In this document: positions 6,461-11,822 of the stretch, piece after piece
How positions within the stretch are numbered: the stretch's first letter is position 1
How the letters are laid out: every line of letters begins with the position of its first letter
Assembly (NCBI GenBank): GCA_002293615.1
Contig: DBDN01000006.1
Coordinates: 1 to 12,908, forward strand
Source of the DNA: Betaproteobacteria bacterium UBA931
Lineage (GTDB): Bacteria; Pseudomonadota; Gammaproteobacteria; Burkholderiales; Casimicrobiaceae
Length of the DNA: 12,908 nucleotides
Direction: 5' to 3'
The notes under the pieces: model-generated
What the model was told of the DNA's origin: nothing
The model's input: the letters and a program-made list of their open reading frames with translations, nothing else
The model's database searches: none
Translations under genes and position numbers: made by a program

Positions 6461-7303
6461 TCATTGCAGTACAATTTCTTTTAGCGCGTTTTTGATTTCA
6501 TCGAGCGATTGTTGGGACAGCATAATGTCGCTTTTTTCAGACAATAATGATTTATCGGATCCGTTTGGCCAGGATGCACGGTAGCCTGTAAACCAGCCAG
6601 AATTCGTAAAGTCTTGATTTGCCGAGGCCATCCCGTAATATGTTTTATCAGGTGCCAAATAGGCACGAAAGTAAGTAACGATTCTGTTGCTGTTGTTAAT
6701 CTCGAAACAAACCATGAGATTATTTTTAGTGTTGACTTCGGTGCTACACGCAAATTTGCCGTCGGAAGAAAAGATAATATCCACGCCGTTTTCAGTGATT
6801 TTTTCACTAAAAAACATGTTGGCGTAATTGAATTTATTATCTTTAAGATAAGAGAAAATCCAGCCGCCTGCCATTCCTTTTGCGCCTCGATTAATACCGA
6901 AATAGTAGGGAGTCATGATTGTTTTCCCCCCGCCGGGCAGAGTAACTTCTGCCTGTGTCGGGGAAAGGAAAGTGATATTGATCGTGCCGTCATCGCCATC
7001 GGAAACAGGCGCACCCGAATAATTGCAAGTTAAGCACTGCCCATTGCGGTAACGAAGCATCGGCGCGGAAAAGGTTATTTTTAGAGTGTTTTTATCAAAC
7101 GAGGTTTTTCCGGAAGCTTGGTGCCATTGCGCGGAACCGTCGGAGTTATAACCATAAAAATCAACGACCATAACGTCATTTTGGTGGTCAACATTCATTC
7201 CGCGCCCGGATTGCGAAGGATCGTACCAATGGCCGTTAAAAACAGTTTGCGCGCCGACGCTTCCCGATAAAAAAGCCAGAAAAAAAGCGAAGAGTATTTT
7301 CAT
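6461..7303 (-). CDS. Secreted protein of unknown function with a WYDPSQSGRG motif
   Basis: A 280-residue protein with a clear Sec signal peptide (hydrophobic core 3-14, likely cleavage after A18 in VGA/Q). It begins with ATG at 7303, and GGAG on the minus strand lies a suitable distance upstream. The mature N-terminus carries GHWYDPSQSGRGM (24-36), followed by a VVDFYGYNSDGSAQWHQASG segment (47-65; key residues Y50, D55, G56, W60). I recall a similar pattern (G-WY-P--SG-G, then Y--DG-P-W) from uncharacterised secreted proteins of Gammaproteobacteria and Betaproteobacteria, so a beta-rich exported domain is likely. There are four cysteines: C90 and C93 (CLTC), then C186 and C199. This pattern is compatible with two disulfides in the periplasm or outside the cell. 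A second WIFSYLKDN region (148-156) may begin a second lobe. No catalytic motif is recognised. The gene looks more AT-rich than the mla genes beside it, which may indicate separate acquisition. It stands alone between a hairpin and a 186-nt gap. Confidence 0.85.
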   Translation of the reverse strand: MKILFAFFLAFLSGSVGAQTVFNGHWYDPSQSGRGMNVDHQNDVMVVDFYGYNSDGSAQWHQASGKTSFDKNTLKITFSAPMLRYRNGQCLTCNYSGAPVSDGDDGTINITFLSPTQAEVTLPGGGKTIMTPYYFGINRGAKGMAGGWIFSYLKDNKFNYANMFFSEKITENGVDIIFSSDGKFACSTEVNTKNNLMVCFEINNSNRIVTYFRAYLAPDKTYYGMASANQDFTNSGWFTGYRASWPNGSDKSLLSEKSDIMLSQQSLDEIKNALKEIVLQ

Positions 7304-7489
7304 AAGCTCTCCAAATTACACAGTAAATGAAAAAGTATACTATGTGTACATTAGCAATGCGCTTATCACTTCCTTGATAATGATCAATAAACAGAAAAGT
7401 GTGGTTTTTCATAGGTATATCGGAGAAATTTCGCTGTGCGGCAATATTTTGCGAAGTATTTCCCCTTTTCTCGAGCTCTGGTAACAACC
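7304..7489. other. Intergenic region upstream of the secreted-protein gene
   Basis: A 186-nt AT-rich gap after the reductase stop and before the secreted-protein start. It contains the GGAG ribosome-binding site and TATACT on the minus strand (7339-7334), a -10-like hexamer about 31 nt before the ATG with no convincing -35. It also contains the imperfect dyad TTGATAATGATCAA (7374-7387). No hairpin plus T-run that would terminate the reductase gene was found, so read-through from the reductase into this gene is possible. Confidence 0.45.
7334..7339 (-). promoter_or_regulatory. Candidate -10 box for the secreted-protein gene
   Basis: TATACT on the minus strand, five of six matches to TATAAT, giving a leader of about 20-25 nt. 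The -35 region (GCGCAT at 17 bp spacing) is poor, so the promoter would need an activator or is a chance match. Confidence 0.3.
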
Positions 7490-8800
7490 TCAACGCATCT
7501 GAAAATACTCACGGTGAAAGTGTTGCTTGGGCAAACGCATGGCGCGCCATGCCTGTTGCAGCAAATTGCCCAGACTACTCGGTCCGCAGAACCAGAGCTG
7601 CACAGGCGGCGGCGCGTTCCCCAATATTTTTTCCAGGGTCAGTGAGCCGTCTTTGGTTTCGTCGAAAATATGCAGTGTCACACCGGCTTTGGCGCATAAT
7701 TCGGTAATGCGTATCAGCAGCGGATTATTCTGTTGCGAACAATAGTAAAAACGAATGGGCGTGATTTGCTTTTCTTTATGCTGTGCCAGATATTCGAGGC
7801 GGGCAAGAAACGGCGTGACGCCAATGCCTCCTGCCACCCATATTTCTTCTTTGATGTTTTGTGCGGGAGAAAAGTCAAAATGGCCATAAGCGCCTTCGAT
7901 TTCAATAGGGCTTCCCTCATGAAGATGGCGCAAAAGATTTTCAGTATCGTCGCCAAGCGCTTTGATGCAAAAAACTGTTTCGTTGGCGTTTTCGCCATAC
8001 GCGCTGATTGAAAACGGGTGCGCATCTTTGGTGCCGCGAAAACGGACAAACGCAAATTGCCCGGGCTGGTATGGCATGCCTTTGCCGTCAAGGACGCAAT
8101 GGACACGCATCAAGTTACAGGGCATACGCTCGATGCGTTTGACGGTGCCGCGATATTTGCGTTGTCGGCCGATGAGATTGAACAAAGACAGCAGCGCGGC
8201 GACGGAACCGGTTGCTACGACAAGTATGCCAAGTAGACCGGCGGGCGTTAGCCACATATCGGCAGGGACGAGTATGATCGAATGAAATGTCAGTGCCAGA
8301 AAGCAGGCAGCAATCAATTTGTGTGAACGGCGAAACCAGTGATAGGGGATTTTTCGCAGAAGCGCAATCATGATCAAAGCAAGAGCAAGATAAAAGGCCC
8401 ACTCCCCGGCGCTTTCGGCAAAATGCGTCCAGTTTGCAGGCGCAATATGAGTAACAACATACGCCGGTTTTTCCGGTTTAACCAATAATCCGGCTTGCAC
8501 CAGCCATTTGGGAATTTGTCCCATTGCCCAGTGTGTCAAAGCCAACACGGTAGCGGAAATGGCGGTCCATTTATGCAGCAAATAAACACGGTCAAGTCCG
8601 CCGACCAGTCGCTCAACAACAGGCAGGCGCAGAGCCAGCACCATCGTCCAAGCCATCATAACGTATGTGATAAAGCCGGTTAAGCCCATAACTTGCCGAC
8701 GGATGCCGAAAAAGTTTAAATTGATCAGTGTTTCCTGCGGAATGCTGATGATCCATAATAAAGCAGCCAATGCAGCCGTTCCCAATATCCAACGTTTCAT
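7490..8800 (-). CDS. Bis-heme transmembrane ferric reductase / NOX-like flavocytochrome
   Basis: A 436-residue inner-membrane protein predicted to pass electrons from cytosolic NAD(P)H through FAD and two hemes across the membrane, to Fe(III) or oxygen. The N-terminal half (about 1-210) has around six hydrophobic segments. It holds two histidine pairs of the ferric-reductase/NOX type: H76 and H90 (H-x13-H) and H160 and H173 (H-x12-H), as expected for two stacked b-type hemes. The C-terminal half (about 215-436) is a ferredoxin-reductase-like module: the FAD-binding strand HPFSIS (261-266), the NAD(P)-binding GGIGVTP (324-330), the terminal CGP (405-407), and a C-terminus ending in an aromatic (REYFQMR). 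The ATG at 8800 has GGAG 5 nt upstream. It is divergent from the two-component operon and probably shares its operator. Exact acceptor and NADH/NADPH preference cannot be read from sequence. MsrQ/YedZ is unlikely because that family lacks the fused reductase half. Confidence 0.88.
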   Translation of the reverse strand: MKRWILGTAALAALLWIISIPQETLINLNFFGIRRQVMGLTGFITYVMMAWTMVLALRLPVVERLVGGLDRVYLLHKWTAISATVLALTHWAMGQIPKWLVQAGLLVKPEKPAYVVTHIAPANWTHFAESAGEWAFYLALALIMIALLRKIPYHWFRRSHKLIAACFLALTFHSIILVPADMWLTPAGLLGILVVATGSVAALLSLFNLIGRQRKYRGTVKRIERMPCNLMRVHCVLDGKGMPYQPGQFAFVRFRGTKDAHPFSISAYGENANETVFCIKALGDDTENLLRHLHEGSPIEIEGAYGHFDFSPAQNIKEEIWVAGGIGVTPFLARLEYLAQHKEKQITPIRFYYCSQQNNPLLIRITELCAKAGVTLHIFDETKDGSLTLEKILGNAPPPVQLWFCGPSSLGNLLQQAWRAMRLPKQHFHREYFQMR

Positions 8801-8832
8801 AACTACTCCGGAAAAGGTTTTTTGATGGACAG

Positions 8833-8838
8833 ATTATG
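8833..8838 (-). promoter_or_regulatory. Candidate -10 box for the reductase gene
   Basis: CATAAT on the minus strand, five of six matches to TATAAT, 32 nt before the reductase ATG. The -35 position (ATCGAA at 17 bp) is poor and lies between two operator half-sites, as expected for an activator-dependent promoter. The nearest half-site (8849-8854) is 10 bp away. Confidence 0.4.
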
Positions 8839-8848
8839 CAAGGATCGG

Positions 8849-8887
8849 ATTAATTTTCGATTAACGTCGACTTAAGAATCGTTTAAG
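8849..8887. promoter_or_regulatory. Four-half-site PmrA/QseB-type operator with 11-bp period
   Basis: Four NTTAAN hexamers occur at an exact 11-bp spacing: ATTAAT (8849-8854), ATTAAC (8860-8865), CTTAAG (8871-8876) and TTTAAG (8882-8887), each separated by 5 nt. The last pair, CTTAAG-N5-TTTAAG, fits the published PmrA-box pattern HTTAAD-N5-HTTAAD completely; the first pair misses it by one base. The array is in the intergenic region between the reductase and the response-regulator genes. One period per helical turn puts all four sites on one DNA face, which suits two head-to-tail dimers of an OmpR-family regulator. The most likely ligand is the response regulator encoded at 8944-9600. The spacing is seen directly and the binding protein is inferred. 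Confidence 0.7.
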
Positions 8888-8897
8888 CAAAAAAGCG

Positions 8898-8903
8898 TAT
8901 CAT
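8898..8903 (+). promoter_or_regulatory. Candidate -10 box for the two-component operon
   Basis: TATCAT, five of six matches to TATAAT, 40 nt before the response-regulator ATG. No -35 consensus is present at 17 bp (AGAATC). The last operator half-site (8882-8887) ends 10 bp upstream, which suggests that the regulator substitutes for a good -35. Confidence 0.45.
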
Positions 8904-8943
8904 CCCGTTCAGATGCACTCATGATTTATTAAGCGCAAGAACC

Positions 8944-9600
8944 ATGCGAATCCTTTTGGTCGAAGACGACACTTCGTTGGGCGATACCATTACCTCATGG
9001 CTGAAGCTCGACGGTTATGCGGTGGATTGGGTGATGCGCGGCGATCATGCCGATACCGCGCTCAAAACACATACATATGATTGCGTTTTGCTTGATCGCG
9101 GCTTGCCTGAATTGTCCGGCGACGCTGTGTTGCAGCGGCTGCGTGAGCGGCGGGACACAACGCCGGTTTTATATATTACCGCTCGTGATGCGCTGCCGGA
9201 TCGCGTTGAGGGTCTGGATGCCGGCGCCGATGATTATCTGGTAAAACCGTTTGATCTCAATGAATTATCGGCGCGTATTCGCGTTGCGCTGCGCCGCCAT
9301 CATCAACAACCGGAAACCGTATTAACGCAAGGCGATATCACGCTTAACCCGGCGACCAAGCAGGTTTGGTTAAACGGCATGCCAATAAGGGTTACCGGTC
9401 GTGAATTTGCTGTGCTGCATGCCTTGATGCTGTACAAAGGTCGCCCGCAATCGCGCGCGCAGTTGGAAGAGACTTTGTACGGATGGGGCGAAGAAATCGG
9501 CAGCAACGCCGTTGAAGTGTACATTCATCATTTGCGCCGGAAGCTGGGTGGTAAGCGCATTGTTACCGTCCGTCCATCCGGTTACGCTATCGCGCCATGA
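8944..9600 (+). CDS. OmpR-family response regulator, PmrA/QseB subgroup
   Basis: A 218-residue DNA-binding response regulator. The receiver domain (1-115) has the acidic pocket Glu7/Asp8/Asp9 in ILLVEDD, the phospho-acceptor Asp51 in LLDRGLP (Arg52 where Leu is usual), the switch Thr79 in YITARD, and Lys101 in YLVKPFD. The C-terminal winged-helix domain (about 125-218) ends with SNAVEVYIHHLRRKLG and a TVRPSGYAI wing. The SNAVEV--HHLRRKLG stretch is closest to QseB, while LNPATKQVWLNGMPI resembles PmrA (BasR). I therefore give the subgroup and no symbol. The ATG at 8944 fits the conserved RILLVEDD start, although the ribosome-binding site is weak. The kinase gene overlaps it by 4 nt. An upstream TTAA array matches the known binding preference of this subgroup and suggests autoregulation. 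Confidence 0.94.
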   Translation: MRILLVEDDTSLGDTITSWLKLDGYAVDWVMRGDHADTALKTHTYDCVLLDRGLPELSGDAVLQRLRERRDTTPVLYITARDALPDRVEGLDAGADDYLVKPFDLNELSARIRVALRRHHQQPETVLTQGDITLNPATKQVWLNGMPIRVTGREFAVLHALMLYKGRPQSRAQLEETLYGWGEEIGSNAVEVYIHHLRRKLGGKRIVTVRPSGYAIAP

Positions 9601-10976
9601 AACCATATTCACTGCGTAAACGCCTTTGGTTTTCAGTTCTGTTGACCACGCTGGTGTTTTGGGCTATTGCACTGATGGTAATTTTTGGCACAAGCTGGCA
9701 CGTTACCAATCGTTTGATGAATCAGGCGTTGCAAGAGGCGGGAATGCTGATTTCAGCGGAAACCAGCGATTTTCATGAGCACGGGTTTTTACCTGAACGG
9801 ATTCGCCGGGAGCCGGCGCCTTCACCGGATGGCCGAATACGCGGTATGCAATATCAAATAGTGGTGGACGGACAGGTCATCAGCAGAACGCCGTTTGCAC
9901 CGGAAAGGCCTCTTGTTGCCGATTTTCAACAAAGACGCGGTTTCGTCGATATTGATAATGAAGGCAGAAAATGGCGGGTTTTTGTTATCAAGAATCATGA
10001 CGAGAACTTCGAAGTGCAGGTCGGTCGCCCGATCGCGCCATATATTTTTCTTCTTGGGAAAATTGCCGGACATATGATTGCTCCGGCATTGCTGTTATTG
10101 CTGATATTGGCGGCGATGAGCTGGTGGATCATCAGCCGCTTATTTGCACCGCTCAATCAAGCGGCACAGATCTTGGCGGAAAAATCACCTGATGATTTGT
10201 CACCGGTTAATATTGATAAAGCGCCGAACGAATTGCTGCCGCTGGCCGAGTCATTGAACAACGTCTTGGCGCGTTTGGAAAGCGCACTTGAGGCAGAACG
10301 CCGCTTTACCGCCGATGCCGCGCATGAATTGCGTACGCCGCTTGCCGCACTCAGTATGAAAGCGCAATTGCTGGAACGCCAGCAGCCGGAACTCGCGCCT
10401 GCATTAGCGGCGCTTTCTTCCGATATTCAGCGCAGCACCGCCCTGATTGAGCAACTTTTATTGTTGGCGCGGCTTGACCCGCTCAATCCGGAAGATTCGC
10501 AGGCATTGCCGCTTAAAAAAATAAATGTACATGAGCTGATATTGAGTCAGATAGCGCAATATGAAAATATTGCCGAAAAACGAAATATTGCGTTGAGCGT
10601 TATTGTTGATCAGGATCTGAATGTTTGCGTTAATCAGGATTTGCTCATTGTGGCGTTGCGGAACCTGATCGATAATGCGTTGCGTTATATCGATGACGGT
10701 TGCGCCATTACCATCAGTGGTATAAAAGAAAAGATGCAGTGGCAACTGCGTATTGCCGATAACGGACCCGGGGTATCGCCTGAGTATTTCCAACGTTTAA
10801 CGGAGCGTTTTTTCCGCGTACTGGGTTCGGGTAAACCGGGAAGCGGTCTGGGGTTGTCTATCGTGCGCCGTATCGCCGAATTGCATCATGGAACGTTGTC
10901 TTTCGACAAAGGTATTGACGGACAAGGTTTCTCGGCGATATTGATACTGCCTCTTTCATCGCCGTACCGGCCGTAA
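9597..10976 (+). CDS. Sensor histidine kinase, QseC/PmrB-like
   Basis: A 459-residue inner-membrane kinase, the partner of the preceding regulator. Order of parts: membrane helix 1 (about 12-33); a periplasmic sensor region (about 34-157) rich in charged residues, including DFHEH (58-62) and ENFE (136-139); membrane helix 2 (about 160-181); HAMP (about 182-235); the H-box FTADAAHELRTPLAAL with His243; the N-box LRNLIDNALRY (Asn356/Asn360); G1 DNGPG (388-392); F-box RFFR (404-407); and G2 GSGLGL (415-420). All catalytic motifs are intact and the length is close to E. coli QseC. Its ATG overlaps the regulator stop as ATGA (9597-9600), so the two are translationally coupled. The signal is unknown. 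In this family, iron, other metals, cationic peptides and catechols have been described. Confidence 0.94.
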   Translation: MKPYSLRKRLWFSVLLTTLVFWAIALMVIFGTSWHVTNRLMNQALQEAGMLISAETSDFHEHGFLPERIRREPAPSPDGRIRGMQYQIVVDGQVISRTPFAPERPLVADFQQRRGFVDIDNEGRKWRVFVIKNHDENFEVQVGRPIAPYIFLLGKIAGHMIAPALLLLLILAAMSWWIISRLFAPLNQAAQILAEKSPDDLSPVNIDKAPNELLPLAESLNNVLARLESALEAERRFTADAAHELRTPLAALSMKAQLLERQQPELAPALAALSSDIQRSTALIEQLLLLARLDPLNPEDSQALPLKKINVHELILSQIAQYENIAEKRNIALSVIVDQDLNVCVNQDLLIVALRNLIDNALRYIDDGCAITISGIKEKMQWQLRIADNGPGVSPEYFQRLTERFFRVLGSGKPGSGLGLSIVRRIAELHHGTLSFDKGIDGQGFSAILILPLSSPYRP

Positions 10977-10988
10977 AAAACGTTTTTT
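10975..10988. repeat. Short perfect palindrome at the kinase stop
   Basis: AAAAAACGTTTTTT overlaps the kinase stop codon. It is a perfect 14-nt dyad but has no GC stem, so it is a poor terminator. Its T-run also forms the 5' side of the xth -35 box. Confidence 0.4.
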
Positions 10989-11014
10989 GTGAAGAAAAGC
11001 AATTCCGGTATACT
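10987..11014 (+). promoter_or_regulatory. Sigma70-type promoter of xth
   Basis: TTGTGA (10987-10992, four of six) and TATACT (11009-11014, five of six) are separated by 16 bp, the best -35/-10 pair I found in the window. Transcription would begin near 11021, giving a leader of about 20 nt to the ATG at 11043. It lies immediately after the kinase stop, so xth can be expressed independently of the two-component operon. Confidence 0.6.
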
Positions 11015-11042
11015 TGATCCGCTTGGCTTTATACCGGTAAAA

Positions 11043-11822
11043 ATGAAAATCGCCTCCTGGAATGTCAATTCGCTCAATGTACGTTTGCCGCGTTTGCTCG
11101 CGTGGCTTGATCGTCAGCGTCCGGATGTCGTCTGTTTGCAGGAGACAAAAATGGAAGACAGTCGTTTTCCGGAAGAGGTGTTACGGGAAGCGGGTTATGC
11201 AAGCTGCTGTTACGGGCAAAAAACATACAATGGGGTAGCCATTTTGGCGCGTAACGGTCTTGATATCGGGGCGGTGCAATATGGCGTCCCCGACTATGCT
11301 GATCCGCAGGCGCGGGTGCTGGCGGCAACGGTTTGCAATATACGAATCGTATGTTTTTATGTGCCAAACGGGCAGGCGATAGGCAGCGAAAAATTCGAAT
11401 ATAAGATGCAATGGTGTCGGCAAGCCACGCGTTATTTGCAGGAAACGCTGGCCGCGTACACGTATGTGGCGGTTGCAGGGGATTTCAATATTACGCCTGA
11501 TGACCGAGATGTTTATGACCCTGAAATTTGGCAAGGCCAGGTTCTCTGTTCGGATGAGGAGCGCGCCGTTTTTCAATCGTGGTTGACGCTGGGTTTTCAG
11601 GACAGTTTTCGCTTGTTCGACCAGCCGCCTGCAGTATTCAGCTGGTGGGATTATCGGCAGCTGGGCTTTGCCAAAAACCATGGCTTGCGTATTGATCATA
11701 TCTTGCTTTCGGGAAAACTGGGGGCAACGTGTATCGCCAGTATTGTCGATCGCGAAGAGCGAAAAGGCGATAAGCCATCCGATCACGCGCCTGTCATTGT
11801 GACGCTTAAAGAAGATAAATAA
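11043..11822 (+). CDS. xth: Exodeoxyribonuclease III (AP endonuclease, ExoA/Xth type)
   Basis: A cytoplasmic DNA-repair nuclease of the endonuclease/exonuclease/phosphatase fold. It nicks 5' of abasic sites and has 3'-5' exonuclease and 3'-phosphatase activities in characterised relatives. The 259-residue protein starts with the typical MKIASWNVNSLN. Catalytic and metal-binding residues are in place: Asn7, Glu34 in LQETK, Tyr106 in FYVPNG, Asp147/Asn149 in GDFN, Asp218 in RIDH, and Asp247/His248 in SDHAP. WWDYR near 201-205 matches the DNA-contacting loop. An in-frame GTG at 10989 would add 18 residues. It lies inside the promoter and has no ribosome-binding site, and family members start at the ATG, so I choose 11043. 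The stop overlaps the next start as TAATG. Confidence 0.95.
   Translation: MKIASWNVNSLNVRLPRLLAWLDRQRPDVVCLQETKMEDSRFPEEVLREAGYASCCYGQKTYNGVAILARNGLDIGAVQYGVPDYADPQARVLAATVCNIRIVCFYVPNGQAIGSEKFEYKMQWCRQATRYLQETLAAYTYVAVAGDFNITPDDRDVYDPEIWQGQVLCSDEERAVFQSWLTLGFQDSFRLFDQPPAVFSWWDYRQLGFAKNHGLRIDHILLSGKLGATCIASIVDREERKGDKPSDHAPVIVTLKEDK

Noticed and set aside
8115..8402. Minus-strand open frame of 95 codons within the reductase gene
   Set aside because: It lies in another frame of the reductase and has no independent ribosome-binding site or domain.
10975..10988. AAAAAACGTTTTTT as an intrinsic terminator for the two-component operon
   Set aside because: It is a palindrome of A and T around CG with no GC stem or adequate loop, so it cannot form a stable terminator hairpin.
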